Shown: positions 17,635 through 26,083 of the stretch, in pieces
Layout of the letters: the number at the start of each line of letters is the position of its first letter
Position numbering within the stretch: position 1 is the first letter of the stretch
Made by a program: the position numbers and the translations under genes
Notes under the pieces: model-generated
The model's input: the letters and a program-made list of their open reading frames with translations, nothing else
What the model was told of the DNA's origin: nothing
The model's database searches: none
Source of the DNA: a virus
Reading direction: 5' to 3' (one strand)
Length of the DNA stretch: 46,954 bases
IMG/VR virus record: IMGVR_UViG_3300035698_001949
Location: 1-46,954 of that record

Positions 17635-18841
17635 TGTCCCTCTTCTTAAACAATCCCCTCAGTACCGGGAAAACTTGTTCTCTGTTCTGTACTTCATTCA
17701 TCTGGAAATGTTTATGCTTTTCCGTCAGTGGTCTGTACGTATGTAATAGTTTATAGTCCTCATAATCCGCAGGTGAGATTCCCATGTACCCTAGCATATT
17801 CATGTTATTCACTTGTATATATGCCATGTACTGTACCTTTGGTAGTATGTCTACATCTAATGTTTGTACTAATTTCTCATTATCGTACGGCCAGTTATCT
17901 CCATCGCTAGCCTGGGCTACGTATATGTTCCATGAGTTATCCATGTAATCATTCCTGATTATATCATTTACCAGAGTAAATGCAGAGGATACTACAGTAC
18001 CACCTGACTCTCTTCCATAAAAGAATTCTTCTTCTGTTACTTCTTTTGCAACCTCAGTATGCCTTACAAACCTAATGGTTATTGTATCATACTGTCTCTC
18101 TAAGAACAAGTACAACAATAAGAAAAATCTTTTTGATAGATCCTTAAGGTACTCAGTCATTGACCCTGACACATCCATCACGCAGAACATTACGGCTCGA
18201 CGTACGGGATAAGGTCTCTTCTGATATAAGTTATATCTAAGATCTACATCTTCTAAGAAAGGGATGGGCTTATCTCCGTCTTCTTTCCTCTCTTTACGTG
18301 CTCCTTTAAAGGCTAACCTACGAGCAAGTGATTGCATAAAGGTTTTCTTCAGGTTCAGTCTGTTGATAGGTCCTTCAGTAGTGTACCCCGCTCGCTCCCA
18401 CTTATACTTAACATCATTACTGAAGCTCTTCTTCACATAATTTGGTAGTGACATATCTTGAAATACTATGTCTAGGAATTCTTTCTTGGTTAACATGAAG
18501 TCGAAGTTATCGTCAGCACCAGCGCCATTACCACCACCGCTTCCTCCGCCCTTTCCTCCCTGAGGCTTGGTGATACTGTCTCCCGTAGAGTACTCCTCAT
18601 TCCCAGGAAATACTTGTTTTCTATCCCCTGTCTGTGAGTCGTGTACAAATGTAGGCTCGTCCAAAGGATCAGTAGGTATGTCAATCCTCTGCTTGTCTTT
18701 GTCCATGTCCTTTATTTTGTTGCGAGCCAAGGCCTCATCAGCTGCCTTCTTAATAGATTTCTTATATCTATCTAGAAACTTCTGACGGTCGCCGCTCTTG
18801 CGGCTTCCTCCCTGTCCTCTTCTGTCTACTATTTTACTCAT
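17627..18841 (-). CDS. yeaH: YeaH/YhbH family VWA-domain protein (DUF444)
   Basis: The 404-residue protein starts MSKIVDRRGQGGSRKSGDRQ, the conserved RR-x-x-G-K/R N-terminus of the family. A Gly-rich linker (residues 95-108) follows, and then a von Willebrand A domain whose MIDAS motif DVSGSM is at 223-228, with the second metal segment RESGGTVVSSAF further on. Partner of PrkA in bacteria, where the two are co-expressed in starvation. It overlaps prkA by a TAATG junction and spoVR by 8 nt, so the three are translationally linked. Full-length relative to bacterial YeaH (about 420-430). Confidence 0.93.
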   Translation of the reverse strand: MSKIVDRRGQGGSRKSGDRQKFLDRYKKSIKKAADEALARNKIKDMDKDKQRIDIPTDPLDEPTFVHDSQTGDRKQVFPGNEEYSTGDSITKPQGGKGGGSGGGNGAGADDNFDFMLTKKEFLDIVFQDMSLPNYVKKSFSNDVKYKWERAGYTTEGPINRLNLKKTFMQSLARRLAFKGARKERKEDGDKPIPFLEDVDLRYNLYQKRPYPVRRAVMFCVMDVSGSMTEYLKDLSKRFFLLLYLFLERQYDTITIRFVRHTEVAKEVTEEEFFYGRESGGTVVSSAFTLVNDIIRNDYMDNSWNIYVAQASDGDNWPYDNEKLVQTLDVDILPKVQYMAYIQVNNMNMLGYMGISPADYEDYKLLHTYRPLTEKHKHFQMNEVQNREQVFPVLRGLFKKRDNE

Positions 18842-20757
18842 TATTGACTCTTACTAAATCGTGAATGCCACTCAGTAACCAATTGTACTTGTTTCTTAGT
18901 ATAACCCAATTCCATCATGTTGTCAATGTATTTTTGATGTTTCTTTTTGTCGTCCTCGTTACCGTGGCTACCGAAAGAAATAACAGGTAGCAATTCTTCT
19001 GTCTTGCTAAACATATTCTCTTCAATGACTTCCTTAATCTTTTCGTGATCGGTCCATCTAATGTTGTCTCCATTATGTCTGGCTTGGTACCGTACATTAA
19101 AGTTGAACACCTCTTGTCTGTAGTCTTTGGGGTTACTTATGCCTGCAGGCTTCTCTATCTTCTCTAGCTCTTGGTTCAGAGCTTCGAGGTCTAATATGAT
19201 TCCTGTCTCAGGATCCCGGTAGTCTTCATTGTCTAACCACTTCTCTACATACAGGAAGTATCGATCGAACAAGTTCTGTCCATACTCTGAGTAGCTATCA
19301 AGATATGCTGTTTGTATATCTTTACCTATCTTCTTGGCATACTCTTCAGTCAGGTAGTCGTTGATAATACACAAGTACATGGTAGCCTTATCCTCGTCAG
19401 TCCCGAACTCTAAGTTCATTACCGCTGACTGCAGAATGGATAGTAGGTGTACAGGATTAGCTGAGATCTCTTCTACGTCGTAGTTGTACACTTTCGATAG
19501 GATCTTAAAGGCATGTCTAGTAGAGACTCCATCGAATCCTTCGTTAGGAGACGCTAGATCTTTATACTCTTGGAAGGACTTAGCCTTGTTATCCACACCC
19601 TTAATGTCTTCTCCGTTATACACTCGCATCTTAGACTCTAGTGCCGAACCTTTACCTGGGTCTTCCAGTCTGCTCAAGATACAGAACTCTGCCAGCATAT
19701 GCTTCACACCGGGAGCGCAAGAGGAGTTAGCCAGCTTGCTGTTATCTATTAACTTCCTATAAATGTCTACCTCTTCTTCGATACGTAAGCAGTAGGGTAC
19801 CTTCACAATAGATATCCTATCTAAGAAAGCTTCGTTGTTCTTATTGCTACTGAAGTGACTCCACTCTGCTTCATTGGAATGCGCTAAGACGATACCATCG
19901 AAAGGAATGGAGGGTATGGCTTCAGTACCATTGTAGTTACCTTCTTGGGTTGCAGTTAGTAGAGGATGAAGCATCTTAATTGGTGCTTTAAACATCTCCA
20001 CGAACTCAAGCATCCCTTGGTTAGCCTTACACAGCCCACCACTATAGCTATAAGCATCAGCATCATCCTGGGACAAGTGCTCTAACTTTCTAATATCTAC
20101 CTTACCTACTAGAGTAGAGATGTCCTGGTTGTTCTCATCGCCTGGTTCTGTCTTAGAGAGGGCTACTTGATAAGCTTCGCTAGGGTATACTTTCTGTACC
20201 TTGAACTTGGTAAGATCGCCTCCGTACTCTTCCAATCTCTTCAGAGCCCAGGGCGATGGCCGGAACTTAAGGTACCTTTTAGGGACTCCAAGTACCTTCG
20301 CATCTTTCTCGGTGAATAAACCTAGTGGAGATTCGTTAAGAGGGGACCCCTTTATTACATATATTTCTTGCGTTGCCATGAGTTCTTTAAGTCTCTCCGC
20401 TAGGGAGCTTTTGGCTGAACCTACTGGGCCTAACAAGTACAGGATCTGTTTTGATTCCTCTAATCCCTGAGCTGCGTGCTTGAAGAAAGATACAATCTGC
20501 TCTATTACAGGCTCCATACCGTAAAAGTCTTTGAATACATCGTACTGTTTTACAACCCTGTTCCCAAAGATCTTTCCTAGTCTCCTGTCTTTAGAGGTCT
20601 TAATTAATTTAGGATCTCCTATAGCTTTCAACATTCTCTCCGCAGGAGAGGCATACAATTCTGGGTTAGTCTTCATCTTTCTAATGTACTGCTCTAGCGT
20701 CATCTCCTCTGACGTTCTATTCTCAAATTGTTTCTTGTAGTCGGTTAATAGTTTCAT
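18841..20757 (-). CDS. prkA: PrkA serine protein kinase (AAA+ domain), YeaG family
   Basis: The 638-residue protein is close to E. coli YeaG (about 644). The N-terminus contains ASPAERMLKAIGDP and FYGMEPVIEQIVSFFKHAAQ, the PrkA AAA signature. Walker A is GPVGSAKSS at 110-118, and the segment FVEMFKAPIKMLHPLLTATQ followed by EGNYNGTEAIPSIPFDGIVL is highly typical. The C-terminal PrkA domain (GISNPKDYRQEVFNFNVRYQ) is complete. In bacteria PrkA phosphorylates proteins and acts with YeaH in stress and nitrogen-starvation responses. First gene of the three-gene set, with an AAGGGG site before its ATG. A phage kinase of this type would act on host or phage targets; this is inference. Confidence 0.95.
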   Translation of the reverse strand: MKLLTDYKKQFENRTSEEMTLEQYIRKMKTNPELYASPAERMLKAIGDPKLIKTSKDRRLGKIFGNRVVKQYDVFKDFYGMEPVIEQIVSFFKHAAQGLEESKQILYLLGPVGSAKSSLAERLKELMATQEIYVIKGSPLNESPLGLFTEKDAKVLGVPKRYLKFRPSPWALKRLEEYGGDLTKFKVQKVYPSEAYQVALSKTEPGDENNQDISTLVGKVDIRKLEHLSQDDADAYSYSGGLCKANQGMLEFVEMFKAPIKMLHPLLTATQEGNYNGTEAIPSIPFDGIVLAHSNEAEWSHFSSNKNNEAFLDRISIVKVPYCLRIEEEVDIYRKLIDNSKLANSSCAPGVKHMLAEFCILSRLEDPGKGSALESKMRVYNGEDIKGVDNKAKSFQEYKDLASPNEGFDGVSTRHAFKILSKVYNYDVEEISANPVHLLSILQSAVMNLEFGTDEDKATMYLCIINDYLTEEYAKKIGKDIQTAYLDSYSEYGQNLFDRYFLYVEKWLDNEDYRDPETGIILDLEALNQELEKIEKPAGISNPKDYRQEVFNFNVRYQARHNGDNIRWTDHEKIKEVIEENMFSKTEELLPVISFGSHGNEDDKKKHQKYIDNMMELGYTKKQVQLVTEWHSRFSKSQ

Positions 20758-21092
20758 TGTTTTTCCCCTTTGTCTAGTAAAGCTACGGCTAAAGTTAAGC
20801 TACATGCAGCGTGTTTCAAGTGATGTATATGTGATTCTTCGTCTTTCTCTGGTCTGTTCTTGTAGTACACGGAGTCCGTGAACTTAAAGCTATGTCTCAT
20901 AGCAGCAGCTACAAACTGCATCACTAGTTTCATTTCGTCTGTGACCTCAGTTGCAGCCATTCCAGTATACCACATACTAGGATCCTCGTACTTATCGTTC
21001 CCGTATTCTCTTACTTCTGCTATAGCTACGAGTGCATCGTAGGGGATCAGATCTAATCTTGCCTTCCCTTTCACGTCCTTAACTCCTCTCAT
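20754..21092 (-). CDS. dATP/dGTP diphosphohydrolase-like (DUF5664/MazZ-type) protein
   Basis: The 112-residue helical protein has the family pattern KARLDLIPYDALVAIAEVRE followed by YGNDKY, then FVAAAMRHSF and ESHIHHLKHAACSLTLAVALL. This all-alpha NTP-pyrophosphohydrolase-like family (DUF5664) is widespread in phages, and some members (MazZ) hydrolyse dGTP/dATP. I see no PurZ here, so the Z-base pathway is not indicated; a general nucleotide-pool role is more likely. It overlaps prkA and the DUF1937-like gene by 4 nt each. Confidence 0.72.
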   Translation of the reverse strand: MRGVKDVKGKARLDLIPYDALVAIAEVREYGNDKYEDPSMWYTGMAATEVTDEMKLVMQFVAAAMRHSFKFTDSVYYKNRPEKDEESHIHHLKHAACSLTLAVALLDKGEKQ

Positions 21093-21460
21093 TTAAATCT
21101 CCCATTAGCGTCTATATATTTAATAACCATGCGTTCATTTCGTGCCCACTCTAGCTCTTCCTTAACTCCTTTTGATTTCTCCCACCCGTCTAACGTACAT
21201 ACGAAGAGTGCGGTGCATCTTCTCAAAATATTTATATCTTGGTTCATCCACAAGTTATGATCACATTGTATGTCCGGATCCCCTTCTGCTGTCATTGCGA
21301 TAGAGATAGCATGCGAGTGAGCAATAGGACAGTATAACTTATACCCGTCTGCTATTAGAAGTCCGGCTACTCGAGATACCGCATGAGCTCTTTGGTTCAT
21401 CGTCTTAGGCGAACGGTGAGTGTATGGACTCGCTAAGTATACTAATTCATCTATCTTCAT
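21089..21460 (-). CDS. DUF1937-like / nucleoside deoxyribosyltransferase-fold protein
   Basis: The 123-residue protein opens LVYLASPYTHRSPKTMNQRA and has DGYKLYCPIAHSHAI, a DHNLWMNQDINILRRC block and FVCTLDGWEKSKGVKEELEW. This is the Rossmann-like pattern of DUF1937/DUF4406 proteins related to nucleoside 2-deoxyribosyltransferases. Such proteins probably act on nucleotides, which suits its place between the polymerase and the diphosphohydrolase-like gene. It overlaps both neighbours by ATGA. The reaction is unproven. Confidence 0.75.
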   Translation of the reverse strand: MKIDELVYLASPYTHRSPKTMNQRAHAVSRVAGLLIADGYKLYCPIAHSHAISIAMTAEGDPDIQCDHNLWMNQDINILRRCTALFVCTLDGWEKSKGVKEELEWARNERMVIKYIDANGRFK

Positions 21461-23532
21461 TTTGCTTCCCCCCAGTTCTTTCCATAATGTATATCGACTG
21501 ATAGTGGTACATTAAACTTAATGCCAAATGTCTTCTCGAATTCTTCCGGTACCGACTCTAATATTTCTTTTATCTTAGGTATGTATTCATCTGCCTTGTC
21601 TTTTCTACAGTCTAATACAATCTCATCATGTACCTCATTTATTAACAAGCATTCATTGTTACCTAACAGATATCTAAATAGTTTGGCTACTTGCATAGAC
21701 ATAATATCTGCGGCTGTTCCCTGTACTGCGAAGTTATACATGTCTGTGCTCGGGTAGTATCTAAATATCTTATCGTATTTAGTCCATGAGGCTAGCTCAT
21801 TGAAATGATATCTCTTACCTGTAATGCTCTGATAGAACCCCACGTGCCTATGTTCTCCGTCTTTGTTAAACACTACTCCTCTCTTCTTATCTCGTATCTT
21901 CACTAGATCTGGCCTCACTTCTGTAGAGTTCTTAACGCTCTCTACTACTACCTCGTAGAAAGTACCTACTTCTGGGTACTCTTCGTCCTCTCTCTGGAAT
22001 ACTTTCTCCACCACCTCTATAGATAACCCAGTGTCTGCTGCGATCTTACTGGGATGTGCTCCGTATGCTTTCGAGAAAGATATAACTTTAGCCTTGTTTC
22101 TCTTATCTTTCCATTCCTTACTCCCACTAATTAATTGTACCACCTCTTCGTAGCTCTTGTCAACAGCATATGCTAATCTCTTAGCATGGAAGTCTACTCC
22201 ATTTGTTATATCTCGTATCATGTTAGGGCATTGTGATAAATACGCTTGTATTGCTACCTCTAGTTGGCTGTAATCTGCTGCTATAATGACGCCTTCGTCT
22301 CCAAACCTACTGTTAAATAATCTCGTTAGTGATCTTGGTATGTTCTGTCCGTTAGGGTTCCTGCTGTTGACCCTTCCTGTCTTCGTTTGTACGGTGTCTA
22401 ACGAATGATGTATACAGTCATCGGGATGCACCAGTGGGATGAGTCCTGTCTCGATCACCTTAGTCTTAGTCATCCTCTTCTCTCCGTACAGGTAGGTCTT
22501 TAGAACTTTCTCTAGCGCTCTGTATTCCAGCAACAGATCTACAAACTCTCTTAGTTCCGCTCTGGTATCCATGGTTATCAGCTGCTCCAGAACTTTCTTA
22601 CCATTAGAGAAAACTCCTTTCTTTTTAGTCGGCTTAGCGAACACAGCATTTGCTCCTATCCCTTCGTTCTTATACTTGATCTTCTCTCTTCTTGTCTTTA
22701 TCTGTCCAGCCTTCTGGGCCTTGGGGCCGTACTTTAATATTTCCCCATCCTCTCCTTTAAGTTCTACTACTTCTTCAATTGTTACATCTGAATTAAATAT
22801 CACAGCGCTGTTGTGTTCGTCACTCGCCGGGTTATATACTAAAGGGACAGACCAATAGGGTCCCAGGAATGACTCTAGGGACTCCTGGGACTCCTTTAAC
22901 TTTTTCTCATATTCTGAGCGTAATTCCTGAGCTGCCGCTCTATCAAAATGAATCCCATTAAACTCCATCTGACAGAGTGCTAAATAATGATCCATGTAAA
23001 CTAATAGGATGTTCATCATCCCCAGTCTACGGGCTTCTTTTCCCTGCTCCTTAAGGACTATCTCCGTGTTTACTACATCCTGCTCGGCGTAAGGTAGTAA
23101 TTTCTCTGGAGGGATCTCATCTGATCCCATGCCGCTCTTAAAACATTCCTTGATGAAGTCGTCCTTAAGGTCACCGCCATACTTCTCAGATACGTAATCC
23201 AGAGAGGGGTACGTCGTCTCTTGTCCCGACAGCAGGTACTCTGCTACCATGGTATCCCAAATCTTTCCACCGTTCTCTAACCATTTCTGGAAGTCGGGGT
23301 CGTGCCATAAGTACAGTAGATCGAACTTTAGGTTATGTCCTACTATGAAAGAGATATCATCGTAAGGTAATTCTATCTTTTTAATTCCTTTCTGTTCGTA
23401 AACTAACATAGGATCATCGTCTTGCATCAGAGATGCTACTACGATTACCTTATTACGAGGGTCGAACTGATTAGCAAACCTCTTAAAGGATTGGATGCTC
23501 GTTGTCTCTAAATCAAATACACAGTATTTCAT
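21457..23532 (-). CDS. DNA polymerase, family A, with 3'-5' exonuclease
   Basis: Positions count from an upstream in-frame ATG at 23547. The proofreading domain has D12 and E14 (VFDLETT), VGHNLKFD at 69-76, and Y153/D157 (YAEQDVVN). The polymerase domain has motif A IIAADYSQLE (D425), motif B RNKAKVISFSKAYG at 483-496, and motif C EVHDE at 638-642. There is no 5' nuclease domain; that activity is encoded separately at 14782. The residue equivalent to E. coli F762 is Phe491. The ATG at 23532 is preferred because it overlaps the stop of a zinc micro-protein (ATGA) and has GAGG upstream. This is the main replicative polymerase. Confidence 0.96.
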   Translation of the reverse strand: MKYCVFDLETTSIQSFKRFANQFDPRNKVIVVASLMQDDDPMLVYEQKGIKKIELPYDDISFIVGHNLKFDLLYLWHDPDFQKWLENGGKIWDTMVAEYLLSGQETTYPSLDYVSEKYGGDLKDDFIKECFKSGMGSDEIPPEKLLPYAEQDVVNTEIVLKEQGKEARRLGMMNILLVYMDHYLALCQMEFNGIHFDRAAAQELRSEYEKKLKESQESLESFLGPYWSVPLVYNPASDEHNSAVIFNSDVTIEEVVELKGEDGEILKYGPKAQKAGQIKTRREKIKYKNEGIGANAVFAKPTKKKGVFSNGKKVLEQLITMDTRAELREFVDLLLEYRALEKVLKTYLYGEKRMTKTKVIETGLIPLVHPDDCIHHSLDTVQTKTGRVNSRNPNGQNIPRSLTRLFNSRFGDEGVIIAADYSQLEVAIQAYLSQCPNMIRDITNGVDFHAKRLAYAVDKSYEEVVQLISGSKEWKDKRNKAKVISFSKAYGAHPSKIAADTGLSIEVVEKVFQREDEEYPEVGTFYEVVVESVKNSTEVRPDLVKIRDKKRGVVFNKDGEHRHVGFYQSITGKRYHFNELASWTKYDKIFRYYPSTDMYNFAVQGTAADIMSMQVAKLFRYLLGNNECLLINEVHDEIVLDCRKDKADEYIPKIKEILESVPEEFEKTFGIKFNVPLSVDIHYGKNWGEAK

Positions 23533-23621
23533 GAACATGCCTCGCATAGAATTTCGTCTTCAGAGTAATTTCCAAGGTAGTTATCTTCTGTCAGCATTTC
23601 TCCGCAGTTCTCACAACTCAT
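23529..23621 (-). CDS. 30-residue zinc-ribbon micro-protein upstream of the polymerase
   Basis: Reads MSCENCGEMLTEDN and continues to ILCEACS. It has two CxxC knuckles (residues 3-6 and 26-29), enough for one zinc ribbon. Its ATG overlaps the stop of the ClpP-like gene and its TGA overlaps the polymerase ATG, so it is coupled on both sides. Possible roles are a translational coupler or a small nucleic-acid or polymerase-binding zinc protein. Too short for most gene callers. Confidence 0.65.
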   Translation of the reverse strand: MSCENCGEMLTEDNYLGNYSEDEILCEACS

Positions 23622-24229
23622 TTGAAATGCCTCTTAATTCTCTTGTTTATATCTTTGTCATCATACGCTATATAAATGTCGTTATCATTCTTTAACGACT
23701 CTAACTCTTTCTTATCAAGGAAAGGGGAGCATACTCTATTTAGATGTCTGTGGAAGTAGTCATGGTAGTGAGTTACTGCCTTATGCATCTCTGTTCCTTT
23801 ACCCATCTCCACACTGCTATAGTTGTGGAACATTAGAAATGCACCGTTCTGTAGTCGCAAGCTGTCACCAGACAGCGCTAAGATCGCTCCCATACTATAA
23901 CACGGCGCGTCAATTACTACATCTACTCGGGCCTTACATTCTTTGATTGTATTGAACAGCTGGAATCCAGTGCTACACTGTCCTCCGTAGTTTGCTAGGT
24001 ACAAAGTCACCACATTTTCTTTTCCTACAGATCTGAATTGGTGCATAAGGTCAGAGTAAGCGAAGTTATTCTCTACGTTCTCTGATAGGTAAATGCTGTA
24101 GTGACTCACTGTTTTTGGCTTACAATAAATCTTAAACTTCTCGTCTAAGTCCGAGTCATCAGTCGCTGAATATTGATTTGTAGTTACGCTAACTCTTCTT
24201 TTATTTTCTTTGTCTACATTTATACCCAT
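23618..24229 (-). CDS. Cytoplasmic ClpP-like serine protease
   Basis: The 203-residue protein has the ClpP/crotonase core: YLANYGGQCSTG (oxyanion GG near 82-83), the nucleophile elbow CYSMGAILALSGD with Ser112, and LMFHNYSS with His135. The acidic third member is less clear; NDNDIYIAYDDKD near the end sits where ClpP has its Asp region. No signal peptide: the N-terminus is polar. It lies in the replication block rather than beside the capsid genes, so it is unlikely to be a prohead protease. Good GGAG site. Substrate unknown. Confidence 0.8.
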   Translation of the reverse strand: MGINVDKENKRRVSVTTNQYSATDDSDLDEKFKIYCKPKTVSHYSIYLSENVENNFAYSDLMHQFRSVGKENVVTLYLANYGGQCSTGFQLFNTIKECKARVDVVIDAPCYSMGAILALSGDSLRLQNGAFLMFHNYSSVEMGKGTEMHKAVTHYHDYFHRHLNRVCSPFLDKKELESLKNDNDIYIAYDDKDINKRIKRHFK

Positions 24230-24635
24230 CTAAAATATCTCCTATGTGTTGAAAGGAACAATTCATCTTAACTCCTATTTGAGCTAATGTTAATCCTTTA
24301 TCTCTTAATTTAAAAATAGTTTTGTAATCTCTTTTTGATAACTGTTGGTTGCCCACATGTCTCCTCTTCCGCACACAGTCTTTTATGTTATCCGATTGAG
24401 TTCCAGCTTTCAAGTGTCTCGGGTTTATGCATACTTTATTATCGCACGTGTGCATTACTACCTTACCTTCTATTACTTCTTCCTTATGTCTTACGTAGCT
24501 CAATCTATGAGCTAAGACGCATTTTACGCCATTCCAAGCTAGTCCGTAACCTTGATTATTTACTCTCAATTCCCATTCTACGCAGGATCCTTCTCCTTTC
24601 TTGCTTCTAGTCAGTAAATAAGGATCTGTTACCAT
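24201..24635 (-). CDS. HNH homing endonuclease-like protein
   Basis: The 144-residue protein has an HNH_3-type core: CVLAHRLSYVRHKEE, VVMHTCDNKVCINPRHLKAG, then TQSDNIKDC. A C-terminal helix-turn-helix-like region follows (GLTLAQIGVKMNCSFQHIGD). This is the usual layout of free-standing phage homing endonucleases. It overlaps the helicase and ClpP-like genes by 29 nt each, as expected for an insertion that has become fused into the operon. A GGAGG site precedes its ATG. It probably cleaves a site in related phages lacking the insertion. Confidence 0.85.
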   Translation of the reverse strand: MVTDPYLLTRSKKGEGSCVEWELRVNNQGYGLAWNGVKCVLAHRLSYVRHKEEVIEGKVVMHTCDNKVCINPRHLKAGTQSDNIKDCVRKRRHVGNQQLSKRDYKTIFKLRDKGLTLAQIGVKMNCSFQHIGDILDGYKCRQRK

Positions 24636-25863
24636 GAAATGATACCTCCGCTTTTATATTCCTACTGCTCTCATTTCCATCTCCCTCTAACTTGTTTTTA
24701 GGTACGTGTACATACCTGCTTTGTGGATAGTTGGGGTCTCTGCCCAACGTAATAATAAATTCTGCTGCTGCTTGTTTAGCACTTCTAGAATAATCTAACT
24801 GATGCATCCCGATATATCTCTGGAACACGGCTTCTTGTGTGGATGTATCTTTCCACGTCACGCTACCGTCGCACTGGGTGGCTCCGATAACAGGACAATA
24901 CGCTTTACTTATCATCCTTATTTCTTTATATAAATTCTTTAGCCGTATCACCTCGGCCTGTTCCTTCGCTCCGAACTTCAGATGATCTAGCATATCTATA
25001 ATGATAAGCTTAGCGTCATATTTCTCTGCCTTCTCTCTAATTTTAGCTGGGGTGAAGTCTACAGCATCGAAGAATTTTATTCTGTTGACGTCTCCATTCA
25101 TCTTCTCAGTATATTTTGCTAGTGCTCTCTCTGGGTGAGCTGTCAGAGTCTCTTGATCTGTATTTAATGTAGCACACCATACCTGAGCCTGTATGCGATC
25201 TTCGGGTCCCTCATTGTTGAACCATAATACAGATCCTTCCGTCAACTGCTGGGCCATGTAGCTGGCCTCACTAACTAAAAATTTAGTTTTGCCTGTATCT
25301 ACATAGGCAGCAACATAACCGAAGTCTCCGGGTATCAGAGATCCTAGACTTCTATTTAAACAATCTAATCTCCACTCTAATCCTTTCTGACGGGTGTGTT
25401 TGACAAAGATGTTATCAAAGGTATTAGCTACGAAGTCCTCATCTTCAGCTAGGTCCTTATCTTCTTCATACCTAGTTAAATAGCTTCTCAGCTCTTCTGC
25501 ATCTAAATTCTTTTCTAAACTCTGAGCTATCTGATTCTTACAATCTTCTTGTCGGAAGTGATCCATCACTGTCTTGTAAAAGCTAGTGTCTTTGTTTACT
25601 TCTTCTTTCTTAATCTTCTCGAAGACGTAATTATATATTTTATGTTGAGATTCTGGAAGATCTGGATGTCTCACCTGGTGAAACCAAGTAACTAATTCAT
25701 CTACATCTACATCATCACCGTCGAATTCCTCGAAGTAATCTCCAATGTCACGGACTAAAACTTTCGTCTCGTCTTTCAGAGCTTTGTGTTTTATATACTG
25801 TGAATACTGAGTGTAGGTGCTCCTGCATAACAGCATTTTAAGTAATGTGCAATCGGTTATCAT
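24607..25863 (-). CDS. DnaB/gp4-type replicative DNA helicase
   Basis: The 418-residue protein has a RecA-type core with Walker A AAYVDTGKT at 185-193, SVLWFNNEGPEDRIQAQVW, and Walker B LIIIDMLDHL at 286-295. Then VIGATQCDG corresponds to the glutamine-sensor motif H3, and an arginine-rich end follows. The N-terminal 150 residues are helical, without primase motifs; the primase is a separate gene upstream (26020). Together they replace the fused T7 gp4. It overlaps the preceding small gene by 26 nt. Confidence 0.88.
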   Translation of the reverse strand: MITDCTLLKMLLCRSTYTQYSQYIKHKALKDETKVLVRDIGDYFEEFDGDDVDVDELVTWFHQVRHPDLPESQHKIYNYVFEKIKKEEVNKDTSFYKTVMDHFRQEDCKNQIAQSLEKNLDAEELRSYLTRYEEDKDLAEDEDFVANTFDNIFVKHTRQKGLEWRLDCLNRSLGSLIPGDFGYVAAYVDTGKTKFLVSEASYMAQQLTEGSVLWFNNEGPEDRIQAQVWCATLNTDQETLTAHPERALAKYTEKMNGDVNRIKFFDAVDFTPAKIREKAEKYDAKLIIIDMLDHLKFGAKEQAEVIRLKNLYKEIRMISKAYCPVIGATQCDGSVTWKDTSTQEAVFQRYIGMHQLDYSRSAKQAAAEFIITLGRDPNYPQSRYVHVPKNKLEGDGNESSRNIKAEVSFHGNRSLFTD

Positions 25864-26083
25864 GTTTGAATTCCACTTCTATAATATCATTAGGACCATA
25901 TATTTCCAGCACTTGTACAAGGCCTACTTGTTTAAGCGTATAAGGAAACCCCATCAGGCGGGTCATTTCCACAATCTCTTCTAGATTAACACCAGACCTG
26001 GTTCTCCCTTCGCTGGTTGCTATATATCTAGAGCCTCTAATGCTGTTTGCACCAGTGCTTTTATTTCTTCCTCTGTGTAACAT
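25838..26083 (-). CDS. Small protein between primase and helicase, start uncertain
   Basis: The frame is open for 81 codons, but its first third overlaps the end of the primase. A GTG or ATG about 40 codons later (IVEMTRLMGFPYTLKQVG) is also possible. The secure part, LKQVGLVQVLEIYGPNDIIE followed by VEFKHDNRLHIT, looks like a small beta domain. It overlaps the helicase start by 26 nt. Position suggests a replication accessory role. I do not recognise the family. Confidence 0.5.
   Translation of the reverse strand: MLHRGRNKSTGANSIRGSRYIATSEGRTRSGVNLEEIVEMTRLMGFPYTLKQVGLVQVLEIYGPNDIIEVEFKHDNRLHIT

Noticed and set aside
20754-21092. 2-aminoadenine (Z-genome) pathway
   Set aside because: A MazZ-like family member is present, but no PurZ or DatZ could be recognised among the other genes.
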